64,000 bases of DNA, from contig MU839091.1 in NCBI GenBank assembly GCA_030685235.1, positions 248,001 through 312,000 of the forward strand, in the 5' to 3' direction. Below are positions 23,689 to 35,902 of the stretch, piece by piece. Under the pieces are notes generated by a model that worked only from the letters and a program-made list of their open reading frames with translations, was not told the origin of the DNA and did no database searches. This DNA is from Copromyces sp. CBS 386.78. Lineage: Eukaryota; Ascomycota; Sordariomycetes; Sordariales; Sordariaceae. Numbering within the stretch: position 1 is the first letter of the stretch; the number at the start of each line of letters is the position of its first letter. Both the position numbers and the translations under genes were made by a program.

Positions 23689-26600
23689 GACGAAGTCAGT
23701 TTAGGGAGTGATAAGCACAATCATCCCCTGGTCGGGTGGTAAAGTCTCTTTCTGAAACGGGATAAAGGCGAGAAAGCACACAACGTGCGACAGACCGGAG
23801 GGCGGAGCGGGGGTTCAAGGGAAGTCGCGGATACTGGGCCTCGACTGGTATCGAAAGCGGAAGCGCGGCGGTGGCCGTTGGGTAACGGAGCGGATGATGC
23901 ACGGGTGGACACCCCGGTAGCAGAGCCGGGAGTGGAGCGAAGATGATCGGAAGATGCGTATCAGCGTATGTATGATTTGCCCGGGGGTCGAAGGGTTATT
24001 GGAGCCCGCAAAGACAGGTTCTGGTACCGGAGGCTGGTGGCACGATCCGATACGCCGTGGCCGGGCCGGGGTGATCAATGTGGACTTGTCGTCGTCTAGA
24101 GCCTAGTTGCTTGGAGGTCGGTGTTCAGATAACTTGATCCACGGTATAACACCTCGAACGTGTCACGCAACATGGAGCCGTGATCAGCAACGAAGCCAGA
24201 ATCGGGAGCAGGGTGAGATTTGTTGGATGATTAAGGAAAAGCGAGACAAAAGCATCGGGTACGGGGCGGGGAAGACACGAAGAAGCGATGGGAAGAGAGG
24301 GACTCGGCTCCAGGTGTCTGTTTGCCGTCTCGTACTGTCAATGGTTCGTATGTCGTAAGATGGATAAATCGGTCTGTGGTTTGTCGATATACCTGGAACT
24401 CGGTTCTGTTGCTTTGCGCCCAAGGATACCCAAACCCAAGAAATGCTCGCATACGCCTTGTTAGGTAGACAGTGGCCAGAAAGCTGGCTCAGTTGGGGCA
24501 CGATTTGGACGTGAACACACGGAGGAGAAGGTACAGCAATAACAGTGCAGCCGAATGGACGACTAGAACTAGGGTGGCAGCCGCAGCACTAGCGGACATT
24601 GCAACCAAATACGGGAAGCGTCCAGATGTCGAGACTCCAGGTCGATAGAGCAACAGCTTTGCCAGAAGGCCTTACCAGGATAACCTTCTGCTCCCGTGCT
24701 CTGTATGTTTTTTGTGTCAAGAAACCAAGGTCCATGACGCCGTGCAGAGCACTCAAATACCTCCAGGCTCCGATGACTGCTGTACCGAGGTCGCAGTGCC
24801 TTCTGCACATACGTACCCGTGCCGATAGTTGTACAGCAGCTAGACCGAAGATGTCCTTCGTCCCCGGCCAAAATGGCACTGGGGACCCTGAGCCTGACGA
24901 CGGGGAGGCTTGCCTGTGGCGTCCATTCAGAGACGGCCAAGGCCATCAGCGCCACGGACATGCTTCTTCCCTCATCACTTTTGTTTTTGTCATCAGCGAG
25001 AGTTGAATACGGTGCCCCGTATCGGAATCAGCACTGCTTCCAAGTGCCTCGGGAATCCTGTCTCGCCTGCCTCGCGCCTGTTTTCGAAATGTGTAGAGGT
25101 CAGCTTCGGGAACACAGCCGGGGATTCATACAACCAGGGCCGCAAGGAATATCCCATATCTGGTTGCCTCGATTTTGTGTTCTCAGCTCGACCCGTGTAA
25201 GAAGGTGTGAAGAAGACCGGGCTAGATCGGGGGTCCGCAGCCATGTTCAGTCTCCAAGTCCATGGATGTTTTCATGTTTGCAAAAGGTTGCGGCACTGTT
25301 TGGCGCCTTGCAACTGCAAGTTTGTGCAGCGTGATACATCACGTCGGCTGAACCCGTTTCTTCTGTTCGAGTCTTGGCATCGAGAGGTAGGATCCGTCAA
25401 GGAGGCGCAAAGTGCCCAAGGGTGGTGGTTGTGTGTTGAGGTAAAGAGGAGACAACCAGATACGTTGTCGGGTTGAGGTTGAAGTTTGAAGTTCAAAGTT
25501 GAAAGTGTAGAGAAATCCAAAGAGATTGAAGAAGCAGAGGTAGTCTATAAAGGTGAGGGTGAAAAGTGGAGAGGAGATCCACCGGCCGGTCGGCTGAGTG
25601 CTGTCTCCGCTCCCTGCCTGTGCACCCGCTGTAACATAGGGAAGCACCTGCCAACAGCAGCGCTACAGGCATGACGTGTGATTCGTGCCCTGTGGATGAC
25701 GGAAAGGGCCCTGTGCTTCATCGGATAATGCACCTAGACTCGGGCTCTTTCCGCTGGATGTCCTCGAGCCCCTCCAACACCCAGTCCAATCATCGACAAC
25801 GCATGTTGATCACATGCCCGCGAGCCAAGTAAGACCTGACTTTCAGCTTGTCATCCCGCCCTAGCAAAAGAAAAGACCGGAGAGCCATCAAGGTGTGGTA
25901 TTGTGGTGGTGTAAGGATTACGGATGGTGGTCTTAACAGTTTCCCTGCAAATCTCCCATGTCTGCTGTTAACAGTTACATACAACCTCATCTACTAGGTA
26001 ACCACCTGATCAAGTCCAACTTCATGATAGAACGTATGAGCTTTCTATTCTTGGACTTTTCCCGGAACATCAGATCTTGGTTTTCTGCTCAATCTCCAAG
26101 GTTGGATTTGTTGGGTCGCTTACGGTGATAAATCATGGAACAAGTCCTGATAAGCCCAAGAATCCAACCCATCCTGAGCCTCTTCAAGTCGAGATCATCT
26201 CACTCACTCTTGAGCTGACGCGTAAGTAGATGACCATCCCCATCACAAATGCACGTTGGTTATTTCCTATCACTCACTTCTTGCTTCAAGACATGGATAG
26301 CATCAGAGCATGACCGGTGAAAAGGAAGAAAGTCGGCAAATCACTTCCAGTCTCCCCGGCCTTCTGCTTCTCCATGCTGCTTTACCATGTAAAACCAGTT
26401 CGCCGATACGCAAGTCTCACTCACCACTCATGTCACACCTGAACGAGGCGAATAGAAGGCATCCGAACTTGATCATTTCACAGCGGAAAGCGAAGAAAGA
26501 AAAAAAAAGTCGATTAGTCGTTTTTGCTATGGCTTCGGATATTTCTTCGTCGTCGGATCGACAGGCATGAGAGTAGTCTCAGGTTGAATGCGGAACTCGA

Positions 26601-28138
26601 GGGCTGGTAGACAGGGCCTTCGAGCCTAGCTCCATGTCCTCATCTTGCAAAGGTCAATAGTTCGCTGAGCTTTTGCTGCTCTTTCATTGCGACGCAAAAT
26701 TCGGTCCTCACGGGTTGCCTCTTTGGAGTCTGGAAACACGGGATGTGACACGGCTCAGCTCCGGCAAAGCGTCCCCAACCCTCCGACTTCAAACCTTGCC
26801 GGGTCAACACAAAAAAGGGTTGTCTTCGAGCGGCTTACTCTGCCTTCTGGGTGGCTTCTGGATATCAAAGTGCAACTGCTACGCGAGGTGTAACCGGACT
26901 TGCCCTGTTCAGCCTTCCAGAGACACTCAGAAGGGCAACAACTTATTACCACGTGCTGACAGCCCTTGTTACATGGCTGTTGAGCTCCCACACCTGCATC
27001 TGAACCCTTCGGGAATGCCTTTATTCGAAGCAGCTTGTGGCTTGTTCAAGTTACCACGGGCTGCCTCCAGATTTCAACTGTTCAACATGCGGTGAATGTG
27101 CATGCAAGATTCCAGTCAAGTCGGTAGTCTTCGGCTACTCCCTACAGGCCAAACACTCGACATCACACACGGATCCCCCACGTCCGAGAACCGTCTCAAG
27201 CACCCAATGTGCGGGTAGATGGGTGCGGAGTGCAGCACACTCCCCGCACGTTCATCGTAGGCTGGGGTTCTTTGGTGTACCCGGCCCAAGAGATCCAACC
27301 AAGATAACAGCCTCCGCCGCTCCCTCCCCCCCCCACCCAGAAACTGTCCCCCGGTCGGGTGCAGCGTAGTAGCGTGGCCTTCTTTACCTCGTGACGGCGT
27401 TCCGAGGAACCGAGGGCCAGTAGGTTCATAGACGGCCGAGTTAACCCCCAAGGGCACCCATGTCCTGCCAGGTCCCGATGTAACTGCCGGGACATTATGC
27501 CCTTTCAACGGTATCCTAAGCCAGGTCTCATGCAGAATCTTGTCGACGCATATTCGTCCAAATTGGCACGTCATTATGTTCATCAAAGCTCTGGACGCCT
27601 CATCAGCCTTGCCGGTTGGCTAGCTAAGGTAGGTGGAGATATCCATGGAACAAGTTGGGATCGTTGGTGGGATGGACAGCTTCTGGCCGCGTCCCCTTTT
27701 CTGTTTCACCTAGCACTTGGGTCCCTTGACTCTGTTAGATATGACCTGAATCACAAGAAATAGTGTTTAAAGAGAGGTTTATGAGGTCATGGCGGGTAAG
27801 TTTTGTTTTGGGGGCTCGGGATAATATCGGATCAGCACAAGATCACATTTCCCTCTCACTTTTGTCTATTGCCACGTCTTCCCTTAACCAGTCCGCTCCC
27901 TTCACCGTCCAACCGGATTCAAACCACATTTGAAGAGTGGAGAGGGAATAAGTCCCTTCACTCGTTATTTCCCCGCTCGCCTTTGGTCCGAGGGATGATA
28001 TTTCGGCATGGTATGATCATGGGGACTGGCTAGTGAACAATGCTCCTCGGTAACCTCTGGAGCGACCTTGAAAGTGACAGCTCAAAGCGAATACTAGCCA
28101 TTCACTTTGGGCAACCTTGAAGTTTTGCACGGCAGGTG
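23689..28138. other. Large intergenic region, no recognisable gene
   Basis: About 4.4 kb. Open stretches of 60-170 codons occur on both strands (for example 24569-24961 minus and 24819-25334 plus) but overlap heavily and resemble nothing I know. Base composition is like the flanking unique DNA, without the TpA excess of the island. It contains the promoter of the zinc-cluster gene at its left end and that of the CoA-transferase at its right end. Confidence 0.5.
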
Positions 28139-28145
28139 TATAAGA
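28139..28145 (+). promoter_or_regulatory. TATA-like element of the CoA-transferase gene
   Basis: TATAAGA about 160 bases before the start codon at 28300, followed by a CT-rich leader (CTCCTCTTTTCTCCCTCCC near 28170-28190). Positional evidence only. Confidence 0.35.
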
Positions 28146-28299
28146 GAACCCCATGGCTGCAGGAATCCCGAACTCTCCTCTTTTCTCCCTCCCTTAACCA
28201 CGAACTCCTCAACCATATTCCGCACATGTTCGGTCTGTGTGTCTCATCCACCCCCGACCCAAGACTCTGAGCACCGGTGGTATCCGAGCATCCAACAGC

Positions 28300-30260
28300 A
28301 TGGACAAGTCGACTACCCGACCCTATTCTGTTGCCATTGGCGCATCAGAGGCTTTTAGCGAGCTTTTAAAGCAATGCAAAGGTCAAATCCCCGAAGAGTT
28401 TCGCTCCTATTCCGGCAATGTCAAGTTCGCTCCTTCCAGCCATGGAGACCAAGTGTACTTTCCGAGTCCTTGCCGAGAGCAAGATGTCATAGCAGCCATC
28501 AAGGCCCTTGAGGCATGTGCTGCTGCTGCCATTGGTGACCTTCGTCATGGAAAGAAGCCACGATCGATCAAAGTGGATCTCGACAAGGCGGCCTGCTTCC
28601 TCATGTCGGCCTACCTTGCTACCGTTGACGGCAAGCGCAAGGGACAGACTACGAAGGGTTTGATTCCAGGTAAGGCATCTTGTCTTACGACCCCCATGTA
28701 ACCAATTACTACATGGTATTTAGGACACACCTCACTAAGTTGACCATAGACACCGACTACAACCAGGCTCAGTCCATACAGTATCGCCGACTCTCCGCGA
28801 ACCTTTACGAGACCAAGGAGGATGGCAGATACTACCATATTCATGGCTCACTCGACGCCACTACTCAACTCCGCATGATCGGCCTTCCGCCTTTTAATCC
28901 TCAGTTGACCGACTACAAGATGTGTATCGACACAATCGAGGCCGCTGTGAAGAAGTTTACGGTCGCAGAGTTGGAGGAAATGAACAACAAGCACGGACAA
29001 GCCGGTGTGGAGGCCCTCGAGTGGGAAGACTTCCTCAAGACCTCTCACGGAAAGGCCGTTTCGGCGTTGCCTCCTTTCACCGTTGAGGCCATCAAGGTAC
29101 CCCAAACGGCGGTACCTAATACTCCGCCACACACACCCACAGAAGCGGGATTCCAGAGCCATCTCCGGCCGAAGGTGCCCGCAAACGGTCCTCAGTACAC
29201 CCTGCGTGGCATCAAAGTCATCGAGTTGTGCCGCGTCATAGCCGGTCCGACCATTGGCCGCTCTCTTGCCGCGCACGGCGCCCAAGTGCTCAAGGTGACC
29301 GGTCCCGAACTTCCCGATGTTCCCTTCTTCCAAGTCGACGTCAACACCGGCAAGCACACAACCCATCTCGACCTTCACAACCCGAGCGATCTCCAAACAT
29401 TCCAGAACCTCCTCGCCGAAGCCGACGTTCTCATTGACGGATATCGGCCCGGCGCCCTCGCCAAGTTTGGCTGCGACCCGGCATCTCTGGCCAAACTAGC
29501 CCAGCAGCGCGGCAACCGTGGCTTCGTCTACGTGGCCGAAGACTGCTTCGGCGGAACAGGTGTTCCCGGAGCCGAGTGGGCCGGCCGCCGCGGCTGGCAG
29601 CAGATCGCCGACTGCGTCACGGGCGTCGCCTGGGCTCAGGGAAAGTTCATGGGACTAGAAAACGAGCCCAGCGTGCCGCCTATGCCCATGTCGGACTACG
29701 GCACCGGCGCTTTGGGTTGCGTGGCCGCCATGGCGGGCCTGTACCAGCGCGAGACCAAAGGCGGGTCGTGGATGTGTCGGACCAGTCTCTGCCAGTATGA
29801 CATATTCTTGCTCAAGCTGGGATTGCTTCCGCAGCAGGAGCAGGAGCGGCTGAAGACCGTGTTTGCGGGCCCGTTCTTCAAGTTGCGCCACTATGACTCA
29901 GTCGACAAGGTCAGTGGGGAGGCGCTCAAGGCTATGCAGCGCGCGTATCCGCATCTGTTTGGGCACGAGTTGATGCTCAAGGCGAAGAGCAAGGGGTTCA
30001 ATGACAAGGAGATTCGCTGGCCAAAGGAGGCGATTGAGGTGGATGGGCTGTTGATCCAGCATGAGCGTGCCTCAAGGCCGAACGGGTTTGACGGGCCTAG
30101 CTGGGAGGGCTGGGAGACTGATTTGATCATGGATGATGGGGTTACCACAGCTGCTGCTGTTGGTCAACAGCAGCAGGCCGCCGGAAGTGAAAGCATGAAC
30201 TCTGCTCCGCAGCGTCGTAATAGGAATGCGACTGTGGACACTATTCTCGCCACGGCCTAG
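28300..30260 (+). CDS. CaiB/BaiF family III CoA-transferase
   Basis: Members move CoA between acyl donors and acceptors through an enzyme-bound anhydride on an aspartate. The substrate cannot be read from sequence here. Exons 28300-28669 and 28750-30260 join in phase 1 (intron 80 bases), giving 626 residues, the usual size of the fungal two-part CaiB proteins. The joined sequence reads DTDYNQAQSIQYRRLSANLY, as in relatives. The family core begins near residue 270 (LRGIKVIELCRVIAGPTIGR, then AAHGAQVLKVTGPELP) and includes LIDGYRPGAL and MPMSDYGTGALG. The last 40 residues are Gln/Ala/Ser-rich and poorly conserved in appearance. The start ATG (AGCATGGAC) is the first in frame after a pyrimidine-rich leader; the frame is open back to 28237. 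It probably acts in peroxisomes or mitochondria, but I see no clear C-terminal PTS1 (ends ATA). Confidence 0.88.
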
Positions 30261-30583
30261 GAGGAAGGGAGAGACTAAGTATGTGCGTTTCCAAAAAAAA
30301 TCATGGGCGGCTGAGCGTTGCTTTCAAAGTTTATGACGTGCCAAGCCAGCATGTGAGTAGGCGAGGTCAGGTAGTCTGCGATTTTACATAGAAAAAGATG
30401 TTAACCTCTCGATTCATTGTGTCAAAGGTTTTCCGCTTCGAGGGGGGTGTGATGTGAAAACCACGTTGGTATTGTTGTTTCCTTTAAAAGGCCGGGATGA
30501 TGTTGCTGCCTCTCGACTCGGAAAAAAATGCAGGCAAAGATCTTTGTATTATAAGCACATGCTCACGCTCTCTTCTTCAGCAA
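30261..30583. other. Intergenic, 3' flank of CoA-transferase
   Basis: 323 bases between the CoA-transferase stop and the tRNA gene. It should carry the poly(A) signals of the former. Nothing else is seen. Confidence 0.5.
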
Positions 30584-30687
30584 GGGACCTTGGCGCAGTT
30601 GGCTAGCGCGCAGGTCTCATACCCTGTATGATCTGGCTTAACGTCAGAGTAATCCTGAGGTCGGGAGTTCGAGCCTCCCAGGTCCCA
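30584..30687 (+). tRNA. tRNA-Met (CAT), elongator type, with intron
   Basis: The acceptor stem GGGACCT (30584-30590) pairs with AGGTCCC (30680-30686), discriminator A at 30687. The D-arm is GCGC...GCGC. The anticodon stem CAGGT/TCCTG has the U31-U39 mismatch also found in elongator tRNA-Met. The anticodon loop is CTCATAA with anticodon CAT. The T-arm has TTCGAGC. A 30-base intron (30622-30651) sits after position 37, the canonical eukaryotic site. The mature tRNA is 74 bases before CCA. Box A and box B match, and a T-run terminator follows directly. Elongator rather than initiator is supported by the standard TTC of the T-loop (eukaryotic initiators carry AUCG). Confidence 0.95.
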
Positions 30688-30689
30688 TG

Positions 30690-30695
30690 TTTTTT
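30690..30695 (+). terminator. RNA polymerase III terminator of tRNA-Met
   Basis: A run of six T starting three bases after the discriminator base of the tRNA gene. Confidence 0.8.
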
Positions 30696-30761
30696 CTTGG
30701 CTTTTTTTTACTGTTTTGTGATGGATTTGTTTTGATGGACAGGCACTTCATTGTTGTAAAC

Positions 30762-30793
30762 TTTTTTTTTTTTTTTATATATATATATATATC
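30762..30793. repeat. Poly-T / (AT)n microsatellite
   Basis: About 15 T followed by roughly eight AT units, 70 bases after the tRNA terminator. Simple-sequence tract with no sign of a mobile element. Confidence 0.8.
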
Positions 30794-31222
30794 TTGCTTG
30801 CTCCCCTCGTTCGTCACACATTGTGCTAAGCATAGAAAATGTTCACCTTCCTAGGTAAGACAATTTTTATTTTCGTTTTTGTTAGTATTTCGACATCCGT
30901 GTAACGCTCTCCTCGGACAGTTCAGGTTTGATCGACCTTTCATGAACAAATACGTCAAGGCGCTAGCCAATCAAGACATGCCGTCTACCTTCGTCCAAAG
31001 TCTTGGAGGCAGCAATTCTAGACACTCTTCCAAACATGAAACCTTTATAACTCGAAGGCGAATTCTTTCTGTCTATCTCGAGTCCGTCCCATCCGCTTAT
31101 GATTATACATATATGCTACAGTGGTCTACACAAAGGTATCGTATCCTACGAACCAGTCAGGGGTACGTACATACCTCAACTCCTTTCCCTCCCAGCTCAC
31201 CATCTCCAGTCCGTGTGCCCAC
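30794..31222. other. Intergenic, 3' flank of minus-strand gene
   Basis: 429 bases with no supported gene. The frame open at 30879-31229 on the plus strand runs into the neighbouring gene and shows no domain. Confidence 0.45.
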
Positions 31223-32335
31223 TCAATAAGCATTGATGTTCGCACTCGGCTTGACATGCACCAGCCGATCAATAGCCCTCCCATCATCCAACGCCCACCC
31301 AGAAGTCATATCCAGCTTATACTCCACGCCCCTGAGATAGACCTTCGCAAAGCCCTCACGATAAAACGACCTCCTGAGCCCCTCGTACGCCCCCCGGAAC
31401 ACCTTGGCCGCGTCCCTGAACGGCAAGGTAAGCAGATGCTGCATCCTTTCCTTGCGCTCCTTCTCCCTGGCAACCTTCTGCTTGCTCGCGGCAATCATAT
31501 GCCCCGTCTTGGTGGTGGGCAGATTCTTCGCCACCACCTTCTGCGCCGTGAGGGAGTTCAGCTTCTCGCATAGCAGCTGCATGCGGAACGGCATCTCGAC
31601 CTCGGAAGGGTGGTAGTACGCCTTCTTGTTGGGCAAGAAGGGGATGGCGCGGCTGTAGGCGACTTCGATGTAGATCGGGGTGGGGGTGGTCACCGGCACG
31701 GCCTTGGGCTTGATGGTGAGCAGCTCGGCCCATCCCTTGGACGACGCCGACTTCTTCGTCGCCCCGGAAGCGGCGCCGCCGGTGATGAGCTGAGAGGCGA
31801 CCTGCGAGGCTGGCACGGCCTCCATGTGCCGGACGATCCGCCGCATGCCCATGAAGAAGTAGCCGCCCATGCCGATGGTCATGGCGCAGATGACGCCGTA
31901 GGCATAGGGGACCCAGGTGGGCAGGTCGTCAGGGGGGTTGAGGTGGACGCTCCAGTAGTTGTAGAGCGAGTAGGCGACGCAGAAGCTGCCGGTGGTGAAG
32001 CTGGCGAAGCGGAACCAGGCGTGCGAGTGAGCCTCGTAGAGGAGGGTCCGGCCCTTCTTGGCTAGCTGTTCGGCATAGGAGGCGGGAACGATGGTGGGAG
32101 GGGCAGAGACGGTGGTGATGGTGGTGGCTGATGGTGCTGGCTTCTTTGCTGGCTTCTTGGCCTTGGAAGCAAAGAAACGTGCCGTTTGGGCGGTGCGGAA
32201 GCTGGATCCGGAGCCGGAGCCGAAGACCAGGGCGAAACGTATTGCCGAAGCTTGGGAAGGGGTCCTGGCACATGGCGCCGTCCGGTGTGCAAACAGCACG
32301 AACTGGCTGCTGAGCCTACTAGCAATGGAAGCCAT
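31223..32335 (-). CDS. Probable mitochondrial inner-membrane protein, two TM segments
   Basis: Single exon of 370 residues. The first 60 residues are rich in Arg, Ser and Ala without acidic residues and end in RFFASKAKK, typical of a mitochondrial presequence; a Lys/Pro/Ala linker follows. Two hydrophobic segments lie at about 107-128 and 141-163, separated by a short Pro-rich loop (NPPDDLPTW), with GMRRIVRH after the second. The C-terminal half is soluble and basic. The architecture recalls TMEM223-like assembly factors of mitochondria, but I do not recognise a signature strong enough to name it. It is divergent from the pyruvate dehydrogenase protein X gene across 1.17 kb, which could be a shared promoter region for mitochondrial genes. 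Confidence 0.78.
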   Translation of the reverse strand: MASIASRLSSQFVLFAHRTAPCARTPSQASAIRFALVFGSGSGSSFRTAQTARFFASKAKKPAKKPAPSATTITTVSAPPTIVPASYAEQLAKKGRTLLYEAHSHAWFRFASFTTGSFCVAYSLYNYWSVHLNPPDDLPTWVPYAYGVICAMTIGMGGYFFMGMRRIVRHMEAVPASQVASQLITGGAASGATKKSASSKGWAELLTIKPKAVPVTTPTPIYIEVAYSRAIPFLPNKKAYYHPSEVEMPFRMQLLCEKLNSLTAQKVVAKNLPTTKTGHMIAASKQKVAREKERKERMQHLLTLPFRDAAKVFRGAYEGLRRSFYREGFAKVYLRGVEYKLDMTSGWALDDGRAIDRLVHVKPSANINAY

Positions 32336-33500
32336 GGTTGTGACCGTGGTGCGGATGCCGGGTGGTAGTTCTATACGGCGCCGGGGACGGGGATCGGCAA
32401 CGGGGTTTATGTGGATTTGAGGACGAGCGGCTCCGGTCCGGGTCCTTGTCAGTTGTCGGCGGGGTGGGAAACTGGATCACGGTGCGGCCCGGCCACCTGG
32501 TGCCGTTCTGTCTCGTTTCGTTTCGGGTCCAGTTCAAAAGCGTTCGTTATCTTCGGACCCGCTCCCAGGTCTCGAATATTTTGGCGGATCGCTCTCAGGA
32601 ACTCGGTCCGCAATTTGATGTGGGCACCAGTTCTTGGCGGCAGGGGAGAATTTGGAGGCCGGAGACAGGCCGCCCCGACTAGGGATCGATCTGCAAGACA
32701 ACGCTAGTGTCAGTTACGAAATTTACTGAAAATTTCATGCAAAAATGATGATACTTACCGCATGTGATATAAAACGTGACTATATTTTTCTTTTCATGGC
32801 ACACAAGGGCATGAATCTGGGCCAACCCCCCCTGCCAGACAGGCGAAATCGCCCAGAGTGCACGGACTCGTGCACGGTTCACTTACTAGCGGTCAGACTC
32901 TGTATCGTAAGGGAAATGAAAGAATGCCATTTTTTCCGTTTCTATCGACCCCTAGCCCCGACGAGGATGTCCCAACCCTTGCTGGCCCTAGCGCAAAGAT
33001 GACAACTCCAACTTCCACTTGGCCCCCACTCTTAGCGCGTCCCTCCTGCGCAGAGACGGCTGCACGCCAGTGGTGAAGACGTCGCCAAAAATGCTGCCCA
33101 GAAGGGTTTGGGGACATGGGGCGCGGGGGTTCATCGGAGGATTTGGAGGGTGGCCCAAGCTCCGTCTCGGGCAGGTCGGTTTCCCCAACATGTCCCTCAC
33201 CATCGACCCTCACCAGTTCTGTCGCCGCCGGGCCCGCTGCCAGATTTCTTGACAGGAAACAAAAAGATCCACTGCCCGCGCCCATCCCTTCTTCCTCGCG
33301 AGTGGAATTTAGCATTGAACCTGACTCGTTCTACATACGTCAAGCATAACCAAGGCTCAATTGGAGATCCCCAGCAAGCAGCAACCACGAACCCCATTCT
33401 CGATTCCTTGCTGGAAACCACCACAGCCACTACCGCGATATCCACGTCAACCGCGCATTTCACTTCGTCTCGTCGCAACAACACCACATAACAGTCAGCC
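32336..33500. promoter_or_regulatory. Divergent promoter region between two mitochondrial genes
   Basis: 1,165 bases between two start codons on opposite strands. GC-rich next to the minus-strand gene, pyrimidine/adenine-rich tracts (CAACAACACCACATAA) next to the plus-strand start. Small open stretches on both strands have no recognisable content. Confidence 0.5.
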
Positions 33501-34873
33501 ATGGCTTCGCTAACAGCAGCTTGTCGCATCTCTGCCAGAATGGCAAGGCAGTCTCTCAGAGGTCGGTTCCCTCCGTCACCTGCCCGTCAACATGTTCCCT
33601 ACTTTAGGTGGTCTTAAAGTCATCACGTACTGACTGGGCGAAACGTGTCATGTAAACAGGTTTCCGTACCTCTGCCGCTGCTCTCGCCGCTCAAAACTTT
33701 ACCATGCCCGCTCTTTCGCCGACAATGACGGAGGGCAGCATCGCGACCTGGAGGGTGAAGGAGGGCGACAAGTTCTCTGCTGGTGATGTGTTGTTGGAAA
33801 TCGAAACCGACAAGGCCACCATGGACGTCGAGGCACAGGATGATGGTATCATGGTCAAGATCATGCAGGCCGATGGTGCCAAGGGTGTTGCTGTCGGTAC
33901 TCGGATAGCAGTCATTGCGGAGGATGGAGACGACATTAGCTCTCTCGAGATCCCGGCCGACGCGGCCCCACAGTCCAAGCCAGCCGAGTCAGCACCTTCG
34001 GCACCTCCCCCACCGACCACCGCGGACCAATCCAACGTTGCCGTTCCCGAATCCGCCCCTCAGAAGTCCTCGTCCAAGTCGGTCCCCAAGCCCCCGAACA
34101 GGCAATACCCCCACTATCCTTCCGTCGCCCATCTGCTCAAGGTCAACGGCGTTGACGCCGCTGCCGTTAAGGATATCACCCCAACCGGCCCCGGCGGCCG
34201 TCTACTAAAGGGCGACGTTCTTGCCTACCTTGGTAAGATCAACGCCCAGACTCCGGCCACCGTCTCCGCGAGGTTCGAGAAGCAGTCGCACCTCGACCTT
34301 AGCAACATCAAGGTTGCCAAGAGCACCGAGGCCATCAAGGCCACCACCGAGAAGGCTCAGTCCAAGAAGCTGGATACCCCTGCTCCTTCTCCCGTAGCTG
34401 TTGTCACCGCTCCTATTTCTTTGTCCGCCGTCATTGAGGTCCAAAAGAAGGTTCACCAGGCCATCGGCGTCTTCCTCCCTCTTTCGACCTTCATTGCCCG
34501 TGCCACCGAGATCGCCAACCAGAAGCTCCCTCTTCCCGCAAACTACCAGCCTACCGCTGATGAGCTCTTTGACCAGGTTCTCGGTCTCGACAAGGTCAAG
34601 CACAAGGAATCCCGCGGCTCTTATACTCCCACATTCGGCTCCTTCGTGGCCCCTCAGCGGGCAGCGCGCAAGACCGATATTATCGATATCCTTGCCGCTC
34701 CCTCCAAGCGCGCCGCTCCTCAGAGCAAGTCCGCCACCCCCGGTCTGACCACCTCTGGACCCAACGTTTTCAGCCTGCAGGTTCCCAAGTCGGAAGAGAA
34801 GAGGGCCCAGGCATTCCTTTCTAAGATGAAGCTTGTTCTGGAGCAGGAGGCTGACAAGCTTGTGCGGGCATAA
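33501..34873 (+). CDS. Pyruvate dehydrogenase complex protein X (E3-binding protein)
   Basis: Anchors dihydrolipoamide dehydrogenase (E3) to the E2 core of the mitochondrial pyruvate dehydrogenase complex. Exons 33501-33561 and 33660-34873 join in phase 1 and give 424 residues, the length of fungal protein X. Order of parts: short Arg-rich presequence (about 1-30); lipoyl domain starting MPALSPTM (36), with the lipoylated lysine at 72 in ETDKATMD; Pro/Ser/Ala-rich hinge; peripheral-subunit-binding domain at about 170-211 (YPHYPSVAHLLK to PGGRLLKGDVLAYL); then a shortened C-terminal region without the HxxxDG acetyltransferase motif. The absence of that motif separates it from E2 itself. A residual E2-like piece is readable near VQKKVHQAIGVFLPLSTFI. 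The gene lies divergently from another probable mitochondrial gene. Confidence 0.93.
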
Positions 34874-35902
34874 ACATCCTAATGATCTCTTCATTGTTCT
34901 TTTCTTCATGCGCTTACTCATCAACTTTTATAGAAAGGGGATAAAAATGCACAAAATGCACATGAGGTTTATTTGCTTGACATATGTTGGTATTGGATTG
35001 TATGGAGTAACTTGTTAGCACTAGATTTCCACTTTTATGGCTTTATGGTCTAGATTCTCTTCTCATAATGCTCTGGCGGAGAACATTCGGTTATGTGCGT
35101 ACGCCCGGCCGCTTGTCTTCACATTTTAGCGCTAGAATGACCGAGATCAGATTCCACTTGGTTGGCATGCTTTTAGCTCCTGAGCTCTACGTTCAGTCGC
35201 GCAGTTATTAGCTTGTATGGACCGGAGATAATTGCTAGACTTGGGGCATGTTCCGACCATTTCATCAACTCGTACGTCCCACTGCTGTACATCTCTTATC
35301 AATGAGCAGGAAAACTGACATGGCCTTCAAAAGACAACTGCACAAAACCTTCAAGATTCAGGACGGAATTATCTAGTTCCAGCACGATGGCAATCAAGAA
35401 TGAAAGCTAAGTGCACGGCGGTCACACAGCTGTAAGGTATATGGTGTGCTGGTCACGATGGAAGCCGACACGGGAGAGACCATCTACGTTCGGGTACATC
35501 TCCCAGGGATAGTGACTGGTTTATATTATGTCAACAAATGTTTTCCTTATGCAAAGGACACTGTAAGATTTTGCGGTACTTTTGGCATAGGCCATGGAGC
35601 TCTCCTGGATGGAAGAACTAGCTTTGTTCGACTGTTCTCATTCGAGGTTTGTCGCCATTTTCTTCCTCATGAACTAGGAATTCGAAGAACATTTCAACCT
35701 CACAAAGGATAGGGAACTGTGCTCCATACATCTAAAGATTTTGCCTTTCCATCCTGAGTTCCGCAACCAACATGAAATCCTAGGAAGCTGGACCCTTCCA
35801 ATCGAGTGGTTGTGTCTCTCCCGTCGTCTTTCCAGCCAGTCTCTCTTCTCAGGCCGACAATACCCCAACATCTCCCGCAGAGAGCCTACAGCACCGCGGC
35901 AC
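34874..35902. other. Intergenic, no gene seen
   Basis: About 1 kb downstream of protein X. An 88-codon open stretch at 35446-35712 (+) has a weakly protein-like composition but no recognisable domain, so I do not call it. Confidence 0.45.

Noticed and set aside
30762..30793. Poly-T/AT tract as a retroelement tail
   Set aside because: No flanking target duplication or coding remnant; simple microsatellite.
31610..32065. 151-codon plus-strand open frame rich in Gly/Val/Asp
   Set aside because: Antisense shadow of the mitochondrial membrane protein gene caused by strong codon bias.
34205..34924. 239-codon minus-strand open frame
   Set aside because: Antisense shadow of the protein X gene, with Leu/Gly-rich composition typical of such shadows.
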